Below are positions 52,130 to 61,127 of a stretch of 64,000 bases of DNA, in pieces; the first letter of the stretch is position 1, and every line of letters begins with the position of its first letter. Position numbers and translations under genes: made by a program. The notes below the pieces were generated by a model. It saw only the letters and a list, made by a program, of their open reading frames with translations. It was not told the DNA's origin and searched no databases. Origin of the DNA: Hymenobacter norwichensis DSM 15439 (lineage in GTDB: Bacteria > Bacteroidota > Bacteroidia > Cytophagales > Hymenobacteraceae); contig NZ_ATVL01000013.1 in the NCBI RefSeq assembly GCF_000420705.1, forward strand, positions 1-64,000, in the 5' to 3' direction.

Positions 52130-54208
52130 ATGCAAACAGAAGTACGCTTACTTCACGCTAGTGACACCACTCTGCTAGACCAAGTTATTGAATTGGCCGA
52201 TGAGAACCGAGGCTCTTTGGGCTTTATGCCCGCGCAGGCGTTTGGCCCGTTTGCCCGAAGCGGCAACATTATCGTGGCCCTGCAGGGGGATAAGCTGCTG
52301 GGCTACCTACTGTTTCGCCGGGTAAAGACCAAATACAGCGCGGCCATCACGCACCTGTGCGTGCGAGGGGCCGCCAGAGGGCAGCAAGTACCCCAGCAGC
52401 TGTTCGACTTCTTGCGAGAGCTAGTCAAGGGCGTTTCCGCCATTACGTTGAAGTGCCGGCGCGACTATACGTCCGCCAATAAGCTCTGGCATCGACTCGG
52501 CTTCGCTCCGCGCGACGAAGTCACTGGGCGAAGCCTGGACGGCAAGCCGCTCACCCGCTGGTACTACTTGTTCAACACACAGCTAGAGCTATTCAAGGCC
52601 CGGGAGGAGGACGAGAGGCTCCGCGTCGTGATGGACGCCAATGTCTTCTACGACCTGTGCGGCGCGCAGGGCGCCACCGAGCCGAAGGAGGCTTACTCGT
52701 TGCTGGCAGACTGGCTGCTGGATGACATCTCGCTCTGCGTCACGGACGAAATCTACCACGAGATTAACCGAAACCAGAACCGGGCGGTGCGGGAGGCTAA
52801 CCGAAAAGAGGTTCGCAAATTCGAGGAACTGCGCTACGACAAGACGAGCCGAGATGGCATTCTGGCTGATATAAAAACTATCATCCAGCGCTCCGACTCG
52901 GAGCGTAACAAATCAGATTTGACTCACTTGGCCAATGCCATTGCCGCGAAGGCGCGCTATTTCATTACGCAGGACGTGGCTGTTATCGAAGAGGGCGAGG
53001 CACTGTTCGACAGATATGGTCTGCTGGTCAGGCGGCCCGTGGATTTGGTGGTGGATATCGACGAACTAAAAAACAACAACAAATACGTTGAATCCCGCTT
53101 CGTCGAGCATAAGACATCCTTTGCGCCCATTAAATCGCGTGATATTACGGCCCTTACCCAAAACTTTATCTACCACGAGGGACGCGAGAAGCTCAACGAG
53201 CTACGCACTAAGCTGCGCACCTTCGTTGCGAGCCCGGAGCGGTACCAGGCCGAAGTCTGGAAGGCCAACAAAAGCGAGATGGTCCAGCACGCCATGACCG
53301 TGTGGAGTGTCGACCGCGGGGGGCTGGACGTGGCGCTGCTGCGGTGCAAGCCCAATCACAGCCGACTGGTGGAGCGAAAACTCAAAGAACTCATCCTGAA
53401 CGCTGCCGGCCGGGGCCTGACCTACGTAAAGGTGTCCGACCCGTACATCTCGGACACGGTCCGAAAAGCGCTGGCCGAATACAGCTTCTTCCGTGATATC
53501 AGCGATGACTGCTGGTACCGCTTCCTGGCCTCCGGCATCAGAAGCTTGGACTACCTGACCGCGCACTTCGGCGACCAGCTGCAGCAGGCGGGCGGCTTGC
53601 CGGAACCCTTACGCCAAGTATTCATAGCGGGCGAGACCGATACCCAGAGCCTCTTCCACGCCGAGAAGTGTCTGTGGCCGGTCAAGTTGGCCGGCGCCAA
53701 AGTTCCCTGCTACATCGTGCCGATTCAGCATCGATGGGCCCGCAACCTCTTCGACGAGCGCATGAGCGAGGCCGACATCTTTGGCTTCGACGCCACGCTG
53801 CTATTCAGCCGACGCAACGTGTACTACCGCGGGGCCACCCCGCGCCTGCCCCAGGCCGGCCGGATTCTGTGGTACGTTTCCAAGAGCAAGGGCGGCCAGC
53901 AGTACGGCGAGCTACGCGCTGCCTCCTACGTGGAGACAGTGACCATTGCTAGCGCCAAAAGTCTGTTTCGCAAGTACGAAGGCTTGGGCGTATACAAGTG
54001 GAACGACATCATTGCGTTAGCCAAAGGCAACGTACACTCCCCTATTTTGTGCTTCGAGTTCGCCGATACGGAGCTGCTACCCACGCCAATGAGTTTCGGC
54101 GACCTGCAAAAAAATTTAGTAGCTGCCGGCCGCAAACCCAATCAGTTAGTGGGTCCTATCGAAATAAGCCACGAGCTGTACCTGAAACTCTACGCCCAAA
54201 CCGGCTAA
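52130..54208 (+). CDS. GNAT-PIN-PUA-like (ASCH-like) fusion protein
   Basis: The 692-residue protein has three parts. Residues about 5-155 are a GNAT acetyltransferase (GNIIVALQGDKLLGYLLFRR, LCVRGAARGQQVPQQLFDFL, SANKLWHRLGFAP). Residues about 163-300 are a PIN nuclease (VVMDANVFYDL, CVTDEIYHEINRNQN, KSDLTHLANAIAAKARYFIT with QDVAV). A middle helical region follows. Residues about 580-690 resemble an ASCH/PUA-like fold (AGRILWYVSKSKGGQQYGEL, SLFRKYEGLGVYKWND). An RNA- or tRNA-directed toxin or sensor is a reasonable inference. A stand-alone ASCH gene follows 10 bp downstream. Confidence 0.78.
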   Translation: MQTEVRLLHASDTTLLDQVIELADENRGSLGFMPAQAFGPFARSGNIIVALQGDKLLGYLLFRRVKTKYSAAITHLCVRGAARGQQVPQQLFDFLRELVKGVSAITLKCRRDYTSANKLWHRLGFAPRDEVTGRSLDGKPLTRWYYLFNTQLELFKAREEDERLRVVMDANVFYDLCGAQGATEPKEAYSLLADWLLDDISLCVTDEIYHEINRNQNRAVREANRKEVRKFEELRYDKTSRDGILADIKTIIQRSDSERNKSDLTHLANAIAAKARYFITQDVAVIEEGEALFDRYGLLVRRPVDLVVDIDELKNNNKYVESRFVEHKTSFAPIKSRDITALTQNFIYHEGREKLNELRTKLRTFVASPERYQAEVWKANKSEMVQHAMTVWSVDRGGLDVALLRCKPNHSRLVERKLKELILNAAGRGLTYVKVSDPYISDTVRKALAEYSFFRDISDDCWYRFLASGIRSLDYLTAHFGDQLQQAGGLPEPLRQVFIAGETDTQSLFHAEKCLWPVKLAGAKVPCYIVPIQHRWARNLFDERMSEADIFGFDATLLFSRRNVYYRGATPRLPQAGRILWYVSKSKGGQQYGELRAASYVETVTIASAKSLFRKYEGLGVYKWNDIIALAKGNVHSPILCFEFADTELLPTPMSFGDLQKNLVAAGRKPNQLVGPIEISHELYLKLYAQTG

Positions 54209-54213
54209 CTTTG
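54206..54213 (+). promoter_or_regulatory. -7 element (TAACTTTG) overlapping upstream stop codon
   Basis: A perfect TAnnTTTG lies 5 nt before the ATG of the ASCH gene and includes the stop codon TAA of the upstream gene. A transcript from here would be nearly leaderless and would allow the ASCH protein to be made without the toxin-like partner. Confidence 0.45.
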
Positions 54214-54218
54214 TTAGT

Positions 54219-54674
54219 ATGCAAGTCATCCTGATGTCTATCAAGCCCAAGTACGCCGAGCAAATCATCCGGGGTAATAAGACAGTTGAACTACGCCGCG
54301 TGGCTCCTAACCTGGACAAGTCTGTGGTTATCCTGATTTACGAAAGCGCCCCGGTAAAAGCCATCACCGGTTACGCGTTCATCAGCGAGATAACCAAGTT
54401 GAGTCCATCGGAGGCGTGGGCACAGTACGCGGGCAAGGCCCAGATATCAAAGCAAGATTTTGACGAGTATTACCAAGGCACTGACCAGGCCTTTGCCATT
54501 CACCTCGAACAGGCTGCCCGGTTGTTAGAGCCGATAAGCCTAGCTGACCTGCGAAGCGAGCAAATTCTGTTTAATCCACCGCAATCATACCGCTACCTTC
54601 ACCTGCAAGCGTTTGGCGAGGAAATCGGCCAGGAAATACACGCAGTCACGCAGCGCGCAACTGCTTCTTGCTAG
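54219..54674 (+). CDS. ASCH domain protein
   Basis: The 151-residue protein has the ASCH pattern: VILMSIKPKYAEQIIRGNKT, VELRRVAP, then VILIYESAPVKAITGYAFIS and FAIHLEQAARLLEPISLADL. ASCH proteins resemble PUA domains and bind RNA or modified nucleosides. It is tightly linked to the GNAT-PIN-PUA-like fusion gene, so it may be its regulator, antidote or RNA-binding partner. Confidence 0.85.
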   Translation: MQVILMSIKPKYAEQIIRGNKTVELRRVAPNLDKSVVILIYESAPVKAITGYAFISEITKLSPSEAWAQYAGKAQISKQDFDEYYQGTDQAFAIHLEQAARLLEPISLADLRSEQILFNPPQSYRYLHLQAFGEEIGQEIHAVTQRATASC

Positions 54675-54733
54675 CGGATACGCCTAAGTACTTTGTGTGG
54701 GCCCACGCTGTACTGGCTAACTTGCAATATTAA

Positions 54734-54900
54734 TTACTGAGCAGACGAGTCAACACTTGCAGAGTAGTTAGATCTATTCGCGTAGGTCGGGCGGCTGAGC
54801 ACATGGATGTCGCCGCCTACGATGCTCTCTACCAAAAGTAGCCGCCCGCCGGTGGCAGACTTCAAGCGAACCTAATCGCCGGGCTGATAGGGTAAGGAGG
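54734..54900 (-). pseudogene. YodC/DUF2158-like small protein with in-frame TAG
   Basis: The minus strand reads SLPYQPGD, TAG, VRLKSATGGRLLLVESIVGG, DIHVLSRPT, ending in TAA. FQPGDVVRLKSGG-type starts are typical of small DUF2158-like proteins, so the TAG probably replaced a single residue. No ATG is found upstream. It is the third in-frame stop in this 8-kb section. Confidence 0.45.
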
Positions 54901-54912
54901 TATGGATAACAA

Positions 54913-55944
54913 TCAGGATGCTTTAACTATCTCAACCGGCTTTGGGTATGAATATAGCGCCAGCATTTTGGGCAAGAACCATTCGCGGCATATTTCCTCA
55001 TACATAGTCGCCAGATTGGTTAGTTGATGCCAGGTAAGCAGAATTTTGTGGAGTATAAATTCTGGTGCTTCGTCAGGTTCCGGGTGCAACAGGTGATGTT
55101 TCAGAGAGAGTAGCTCTGCCTTGCTGGCAGCCAGAGGCAACCATCCCCCATAATCCCAGATGTCTAGGTGCTCTATCTGTTCTATGAATAACAGCAAGGT
55201 GTCATTTATAGCCTTGCTGTCTATTGTTGCACCATCTTCGTCCGCATTCTCCATGTCCAGTTTCTCTCTGTAGGTAATGATAGGCCATGTCTTGAACTGG
55301 AACATGTAACCGATTTCATTTTTCTGGTAGAAAAACTTGGAAAAGGCCGCCAACAGCTTCGCCCGCTTGCCATACAGCCCGAAAGCTGCTCCTGTAACTT
55401 CGCTGTCCTTCAAATTATTGTAGGCAGGTATGCTAATGGTCACCGAGCCCTGTTCCTCATAAGTAGGCAGCTTCGGCAAAATTACCTTGTCGATGTAGTC
55501 GTTCAGGCAGATAAAGTAGGCATCCTCTGTTCTGACGTTGACCACAATCAATAAGACAGCAACACTTGCCCCCCAGGTCTGAATAGTGTAGATGGAGTCC
55601 GTATCAAAGGGATACTTTACTATCGGGACTTCGGCGTACTCCGTTTTATCCTCCTGCCAGAAGCCTTTGGCGACGTTGCTGACAGGATAGATTCGTTCTC
55701 TCTTCTCCTCTAGTTCAGTTACCGATTTAACTTGGACGTAGATAAACTCTCCCAGCGTTTCCGACACCCGCTCGTCTATCTTGTCAAATAGCTCGATAAC
55801 TAAGTCTATGCCGTAGTCCGGCTGATTGAAGTGGCGGATTACCCATTCCTTGGGCAAGTGCTTCTTGATAATTTCGTACGAGCTGTCCTCCATAATATGT
55901 TGGACTACCCGCCTTTTCCTACGGGCTTTATCAGTGCTTTCCAT
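54913..55944 (-). CDS. DUF4365-like protein (nuclease-fold N-terminus)
   Basis: The 343-residue protein has an N-terminal domain that reads EWVIRHFNQPDYGIDLVIEL then GEFIYVQVKSVTELEE. The D-x(n)-Q-x-K spacing is the restriction-endonuclease-like core of DUF4365 proteins. VAVLLIVVNVRTEDAYFICL follows, also typical. The C-terminal 150 residues are helical and unrecognised. These proteins are frequent in defence islands, often as single genes. It is convergent with the ASCH gene across the DUF2158-like remnant. Confidence 0.75.
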   Translation of the reverse strand: MESTDKARRKRRVVQHIMEDSSYEIIKKHLPKEWVIRHFNQPDYGIDLVIELFDKIDERVSETLGEFIYVQVKSVTELEEKRERIYPVSNVAKGFWQEDKTEYAEVPIVKYPFDTDSIYTIQTWGASVAVLLIVVNVRTEDAYFICLNDYIDKVILPKLPTYEEQGSVTISIPAYNNLKDSEVTGAAFGLYGKRAKLLAAFSKFFYQKNEIGYMFQFKTWPIITYREKLDMENADEDGATIDSKAINDTLLLFIEQIEHLDIWDYGGWLPLAASKAELLSLKHHLLHPEPDEAPEFILHKILLTWHQLTNLATMYEEICREWFLPKMLALYSYPKPVEIVKAS

Positions 55945-56175
55945 CAGTTTTAGATAGCTGTAGTTGATCCATTTTTAAGTTTGTCGCGGGTCGATACGCG
56001 AGCGTAGCCGATTTTTATGCGGCTAAGTTCAGCTTTCTTATCAGCAAAGCCACTTTTGCTGAACTTTGCTCGCTGAACAGGTTTACTGAACCGTTTACAC
56101 CCCAATCAGCGGCGCTTTCACCTCCCCACTGCCCCTGTTTGAATTGTACAAGTAAAGGAGGGTAACTTGGGCGGC

Positions 56176-56460
56176 ATGAGCTGGACTGTTGTATTAGAAG
56201 GAGAAGATCGAAACCGGATTGCTACCCTTAGCGCCGAGTTTAGGACAGAAGTAAATCTAGACCAAGAGGCGTTTCGCTTGCTGTGCTACCTGGATCCCTA
56301 CGGCAATACGACGTTCAACTGCCTTCAAGTAAATGATTTACTTAACGATCTAGCCCTGTTGCTGTTGACGGAACCTAACCCTTTAGGTGATGAACTCATC
56401 GCCTTGGTAAGAAGGAGCAAAGAGGATGTGCATATGTACGTGTGCTTTTACGGGGACTAA
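56176..56460 (+). CDS. Hypothetical small protein
   Basis: The protein is 94 residues from ATG 56176; an in-frame TTG at 56167 sits in a TAACTTGG promoter-like word. Sequence: SWTVVLEGEDRNRIATLSAE, then YLDPYGNTTFNCLQVNDLLN and LLLLTEPNPLGDELIAL. It is acidic and soluble, of immunity-protein size. No toxin is adjacent and I do not recognise the family. Confidence 0.5.
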   Translation: MSWTVVLEGEDRNRIATLSAEFRTEVNLDQEAFRLLCYLDPYGNTTFNCLQVNDLLNDLALLLLTEPNPLGDELIALVRRSKEDVHMYVCFYGD

Positions 56461-56752
56461 GTACTGCGTTGCTTTGCTAAGAATGAAGCGGTTAATGATA
56501 GTCTAGAAAGCTAGGACCAAAAAAAGGATCGCCGTCTTCTATCTGGTCCTACTTCTTGGCCCCAGTTTCTAGACGCTTTGTTGTGAAAACAGTGGGGAAG
56601 TAGGGTAGGCCAGGAAGTGATGATATTCTGAGCTTGGCGTTGGCGCTAGTAAGTGAGAGAAGAGCTCTACACGTCGACCAAGTAGAGCAACGTAAGTAGG
56701 GTAGCGCTGCGGCCGTAGCAAAGATCGTAACCGGAGGGAGCGTCAAATCTGC

Positions 56753-58384
56753 TTACTCCAGCAGCAGACGCTGCGTGGCTACATAGCCTGCGGGGCCCTG
56801 CACCCGCAGCAGGTACAAACCCGGTGGATGCTGCCCGACGTGAACGGGTATGTGCTCCTCGGTTGCCAACACCGGCTGGGTATACACCGTCTGGCCGGTA
56901 GCGTTCAGTAGCGAAACCTGCAAGCGCGTGCGGAGAGTCTGCGGGGCCAAATGCAGCGTCAACTGAGAATGAGCGGGAGTAGGGGAAACAGTAAAAGCCC
57001 GGAGCGATGGCGAAGAGCTCGTCGTGGCCAGCGGCGTCGAGCCGAGCTTGAGCACCCAATAATCGTAGCCGCCGTGGTTGGCCTGCGACTTGTCGCCACT
57101 CAGACCCGAGGTGGAATAGCCTCCCAGCACGTAGCCCCCGTCCGCGGGTTGCTGCAATCCCATCAGCAGATCATCTCCCGCGCCGCCCACCGTGCGGTCC
57201 CAGACAAGCGTTCCGCTGGCATCCACTTGCAGCACCCAGTAATCCACTAAGCCCCGACTGGCTTGCGTTTTGTCGCCGCTACGGCCCGAAAACGAATACC
57301 CGCCCAGCACATAGCCGCCGTCCGCGGTTGGCTGCTGGCACACCAGCATATCATCCTCGGTACCGCCATACGTCCGGTCCCATTGCTTGGTGCCACTGGC
57401 ATCCACTTTCAGCAGCCAGTAGTCCAAGTTGCCCTGGCTGGCCTGCGACTTGTCGCCACTCAAACCCGACGACGACCCGCCCCCTAGCACATAGCCGCCA
57501 TCCGGCGTCTGCTGTACGCTAGCTAACGCCTCCTCACCGGACCCGCCAAAACGCTGATCCCAGATTTTAGTGCCATTGGCAGCGAGTTTGAGCAGCCAAT
57601 AATCCGATCCCCCTTGGCTACCCTGCGTCTTATCGCCACCCTGACCCGAAGAAGACCCACCGCCCACGATAAAGCCCCCGTCCGTCGTCTGTTGCAAGGC
57701 GAACAGCATATCTGCGCCAGTACCGCCGTACGTGCGGTCCCATTGGGTGGTGCCACTGGCGTCGAGCTTGAGCACCCAGTAGTCTTGCTGGCCTTGCCCG
57801 GCCTGCGTTTTATCACCGTCGAGGCCAGAGTTTGAGTAGCCGCCCAGTACATACCCGCCATCCGCTGTCTGCTGCGCGCAACGGAGCAAGTCGTTGCCGC
57901 TGCCGCCGAAGGTGCGGTCCCATTGCTTGGTGCCGCTGGCATCGAGCTTTAGGACCCAGTAGTCCGTATTGCCCTGGCTAGCCTGCGTTTTATCGCCGCT
58001 CGCCGGTGAGTCCGAGTAGCCGGCGAGCAAGTACCCACCGTCGCGGGTTTGGACCACGACACGTAGAAAATCGTTGCCGGTACCGCCATAAGCGTGGTCC
58101 CATTGTTTGCCGCCGCTGGCGTCCAGCTTGACCACCCAGTAATCGTGCCGTCCTTGGCTGGCCTGCGTTTTATCGCCGCCGCTACCGGAGGCGGAAGCGC
58201 CCCCGAGGATATAGCCCCCATCGCTGGTGTGTTGCACTGCCTGTAGGGCATCGTTTTGCGTACCGCCGAAAGTACGGTCCCATTGCAGCGTGGGACCAAG
58301 GCGTTGGGCTTGGGTTGGAGCGGCGCCCCCCAGCAGCTGAACCGTCGTAAATAAGGAAGCAAGTAGAAATCGAACGGTAGCCAT
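56753..58384 (-). CDS. T9SS-secreted seven-repeat propeller-like protein
   Basis: The 543-residue protein has a signal peptide ending about PTQAQ (residue 27). Seven repeats of exactly 60 residues (35-454) follow, each with WDRTFGGxxxD, a central TxDGGYVLGG, GDKTQASQG and DYWVLKLDASG. Seven such units suggest a seven-bladed beta-propeller. The C-terminal 85 residues form a type IX sorting domain (VSPTPAHSQLTLHL, QHPPGLYLLRVQG, YVATQRLLLE). It is exported to the cell surface or medium. The ligand is unknown. Confidence 0.85.
   Translation of the reverse strand: MATVRFLLASLFTTVQLLGGAAPTQAQRLGPTLQWDRTFGGTQNDALQAVQHTSDGGYILGGASASGSGGDKTQASQGRHDYWVVKLDASGGKQWDHAYGGTGNDFLRVVVQTRDGGYLLAGYSDSPASGDKTQASQGNTDYWVLKLDASGTKQWDRTFGGSGNDLLRCAQQTADGGYVLGGYSNSGLDGDKTQAGQGQQDYWVLKLDASGTTQWDRTYGGTGADMLFALQQTTDGGFIVGGGSSSGQGGDKTQGSQGGSDYWLLKLAANGTKIWDQRFGGSGEEALASVQQTPDGGYVLGGGSSSGLSGDKSQASQGNLDYWLLKVDASGTKQWDRTYGGTEDDMLVCQQPTADGGYVLGGYSFSGRSGDKTQASRGLVDYWVLQVDASGTLVWDRTVGGAGDDLLMGLQQPADGGYVLGGYSTSGLSGDKSQANHGGYDYWVLKLGSTPLATTSSSPSLRAFTVSPTPAHSQLTLHLAPQTLRTRLQVSLLNATGQTVYTQPVLATEEHIPVHVGQHPPGLYLLRVQGPAGYVATQRLLLE
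57023..58282 (-). repeat. Seven 180-bp coding repeats
   Basis: These are the DNA units encoding the seven 60-residue repeats of the secreted protein. They share CCGGTCCCA-type words in the WDRT region, similar enough for recombination to change copy number by whole blades. Confidence 0.8.
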
Positions 58385-58888
58385 AGGTCGTCAGAGAAGA
58401 ATAAGGTTGGTGCGCTAATGCGCAACCATTGCGTGTGATAAAGATGGAAACGTATCTAAGTATCTTTTAGCATTCGAAAGTACAAGCACACTCAGCAGAA
58501 TGCAATATAAAAGATAGTGTTGCCCTGTCTAATTAACCAGCGATTTAATCAGGGATAGCTGAATCAGACAGTATAAGCGGAATTGAGTAGGGCGTTCTTC
58601 AATAGGCCCGCCTATCGAAGTTGGGTCCGAATGATCGGCGCTGTGGGACTCTTTCCAATAGGACGTTTACAAAATGTCCAAGCGGATAGCTTTAGGATCC
58701 TCAGCTTTTCCTCACTGCCTCCCTTATATCCTAACCATGCCGTAAGAAAAGAGCGCTCTATACATAGCCGCGCAATAAAACAGGGGGCACGCTCTTGGGG
58801 CCAGAGACAGTTGTCGTGCGTACGTTTGTTACCGTCGCGAGTGATATGACCGTGGCCTCTCTCCTGCTACCTATATTTTCGCTTCTGT
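58385..58888. other. Intergenic region
   Basis: About 500 bp between divergent genes. I see only a small TGCGC-TAAT-GCGCA hairpin near 58410 and a TATATTTT promoter-like word about 12 nt before the Crp-like gene; no gene. Confidence 0.4.
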
Positions 58889-59461
58889 ATGGACCCGCAG
58901 CCCCGTTTTGTAGCCGCGCTGGCCGCCATTCAGCCGTTGGAGCCGGCGCTGATCACCGCCCTGCTCACGCGGGTCCGGCCCGAACGCTGGCCGGCCCACC
59001 ATCGGCTGTTAGAAGCCGGGCAGGTGGCGCGGCGGCTGTATTTCCTGGAAAGCGGCTTGGTGCGGGGCTATACCTTGCGCCAGGGCCGGGAAGTGTCCTC
59101 CTGGTTTATGCGCGAGGGGGACTTCGTGCTCGCCATTGCCAGCTTTTTCACCCAGACGCCCAGCGAGGAATGTCTGGAGCTGCTCGAACCCGGCCACGGC
59201 TTCAGCGTGAGCTATGAACAAGTGCAGCAACTCTACCACGACTTTCCCGCCTTCAATTTCCACGGCCGGGTGCTGACCGAGCGCTACTACGTGCTGAGCG
59301 AAGCGCGGGCCCGCCACCTGCGCGCCCAGTCGGCGGCCGAGCGCTACGCCCAATTGCTGCGCGACTTTCCAACTGTGTTTCAGCGGGTGTCCGTCCAACA
59401 CATCGCCTCGCATTTAGGCATGGCGCCGGAAACTCTCAGCCGTCTGCGCAGTCGCAGCTAA
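58889..59461 (+). CDS. Crp/Fnr family transcriptional regulator
   Basis: The 190-residue protein has a cyclic-nucleotide-binding-like beta barrel in residues about 20-125 (HHRLLEAGQVARRLYFLESG, LVRGYTLRQGREVSSWFMRE, GDFVLAIASFF). A short C-terminal winged helix follows (YAQLLRDFP then VSVQHIASHLGMAPETLSRL). This is the compact Bacteroidetes Crp type; the canonical cAMP phosphate-binding residues are not obvious. The oxidase gene lies 93 bp downstream on the same strand and may be a target. Confidence 0.87.
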   Translation: MDPQPRFVAALAAIQPLEPALITALLTRVRPERWPAHHRLLEAGQVARRLYFLESGLVRGYTLRQGREVSSWFMREGDFVLAIASFFTQTPSEECLELLEPGHGFSVSYEQVQQLYHDFPAFNFHGRVLTERYYVLSEARARHLRAQSAAERYAQLLRDFPTVFQRVSVQHIASHLGMAPETLSRLRSRS

Positions 59462-59554
59462 AGAACCCTTTCGGGCGCCGAAAATGATATTGGTCAGAAT
59501 ACGCGCGTCGTGCCAAGCCGACCTTTGCCCGCGTACTACTTCTGCTTTAAACCA

Positions 59555-61066
59555 ATGGCGACGCGCTGGAAAAAACCTCTTCTGCTTAGTGTATTGACGA
59601 GTATCAGCCTTGCGCTGGGCGTGGGTGTGCGGCCCGCACAACATCTCTGGCAGGCGCATACGCACGATGTGCCGCGGTCCGGGGTTCCGGCGCCCGGCCT
59701 GGTCAATGATATCAGCAGCCTGAACCCCACCGCCATGCAAACCGTCGCGGTGGCGGCGGATTCGGCGGCGGCGCTCCGGCAGTTACGCGAGTTATTGGCC
59801 ACAGCCCGGGCGCGGCACTTGCCCGTGGCCATTGCCGGCGCCCAGCATAGTATGGGTGGCCACACGGTGGCGGCGGGCGGAATCCGGCTGGATATGCGGC
59901 CCTTTCGCTACATGCAGTTGGACACTGTATCGAATCGGCTGACCGTGGGCAGCGGGGCGTGCTGGGCCGAGGTGATTCCCTACCTGAACCGCTACGGCCG
60001 GGCGGTAGCGACCATGCAGTCGGACAATGCCTTCAGCGTCGGCGGCTCGTTGAGCGTGAACTGCCACGGCTGGCAGCCCAACCAGCCGCCCATTGCCGCC
60101 ACCGTTGAATCCCTGCGGGTGCTGCTGGCCGACGGCCGGCTGCTGACCTGCAGCCGCCAGCACCACCCGGACCTGTTCCAGTTGGTGCTCGGGGGGTACG
60201 GACTATTCGGCATCATCCTTGACGCGCAACTGCGCACCGTGCCCAATGAGCGCTATACGTATCAGCGCGTGGCCAGCCCGGCAGCGGATTATCTAACTAC
60301 CTACCGGCGATGCGTCGATGCCAACCCCCGGGTACAGTTGGCGTACGGTCGCCTCAACGTGACCCAAGAGCATTTTCTACAGCAAGCCACCCTGAATTAT
60401 TTCGTGACGGAGCGGACGGCCCCGCCCGGTGATGAGCTGTCGGAACCGGGATTGACGGGCCTGAAGCGAGCCGTCTTTGTGGGCTCCAAGCGCAGTAGCT
60501 ACGGCAAGCAACTGCGCTGGGATCTGGAGCAGGCCGTTACCCGCTACGCAGTCGGACAGACGTTCAGCCGCAACCAGATCATGAACGAAAACCCAACTTT
60601 TTACCTCAATCGCACCGGAGGGCAGACCGATATCCTCCACGAGTATTTCATTCCGGCCCGTCACTACAACGCCTTTCGCCGGGTGTTGCAGCGCCGAATT
60701 CCCAGCCACCGAGCCGACCTGCTCAACGTGACCTTGCGTAACGTGTATGCCGACCACGATACGTTTCTTCCCTATGCCCGCGAAGAGGTGTTTGGCTTCG
60801 TGCTTTTTTTCAATCAGGCCCTCACGCCGGCCGCCGAGGCGGACATGCGTGCGCTCACGCAGGAGCTCATCGCCGAGACCGCCCAGTTGGGCGGCACGTA
60901 TTATCTGCCTTACCGACTGCATGCCACACCCAACCAACTGCAGCGGGTGTACCCGCAATTTTCCGCGTTTATTCGTTACAAGCGAGCCTACGACCCGCAA
61001 GAGCTGTTTCAAAATCAGTTCTATCAGCAGTACCGGGCACTAGGCAATGCAGCGGCTAAGAGATAA
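59555..61066 (+). CDS. FAD-linked oxidase (FAD_binding_4 family)
   Basis: The protein is 503 residues from ATG 59555, which gives a clean membrane or signal segment (KPLLLSVLTSISLALGVGV); 59510 is an alternative start. The FAD-binding part shows VAIAGAQHSMGGHTVAAGGI, LTVGSGACWAEVIPYL, DNAFSVGGSLSVNCHGW, and LVLGGYGLFGIILDAQLRTV. The C-terminus ends YKRAYDPQELFQNQFYQQY as in aldonolactone/sugar oxidases. It probably oxidises a sugar lactone or alcohol in the periplasm. Substrate inferred only. Confidence 0.85.
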   Translation: MATRWKKPLLLSVLTSISLALGVGVRPAQHLWQAHTHDVPRSGVPAPGLVNDISSLNPTAMQTVAVAADSAAALRQLRELLATARARHLPVAIAGAQHSMGGHTVAAGGIRLDMRPFRYMQLDTVSNRLTVGSGACWAEVIPYLNRYGRAVATMQSDNAFSVGGSLSVNCHGWQPNQPPIAATVESLRVLLADGRLLTCSRQHHPDLFQLVLGGYGLFGIILDAQLRTVPNERYTYQRVASPAADYLTTYRRCVDANPRVQLAYGRLNVTQEHFLQQATLNYFVTERTAPPGDELSEPGLTGLKRAVFVGSKRSSYGKQLRWDLEQAVTRYAVGQTFSRNQIMNENPTFYLNRTGGQTDILHEYFIPARHYNAFRRVLQRRIPSHRADLLNVTLRNVYADHDTFLPYAREEVFGFVLFFNQALTPAAEADMRALTQELIAETAQLGGTYYLPYRLHATPNQLQRVYPQFSAFIRYKRAYDPQELFQNQFYQQYRALGNAAAKR

Positions 61067-61127
61067 TAACTTATAATATTCTGCAAGTCAACACTTCCTA
61101 AACGTTAGGGATGCCGGTACGACCTAT

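Noticed and set aside
46919..54900. A recoded genetic code explaining the in-frame TAG and TGA codons
   Set aside because: Neighbouring intact genes use both codons as ordinary stops, and other genes nearby carry frameshifts, so simple decay is the better explanation.
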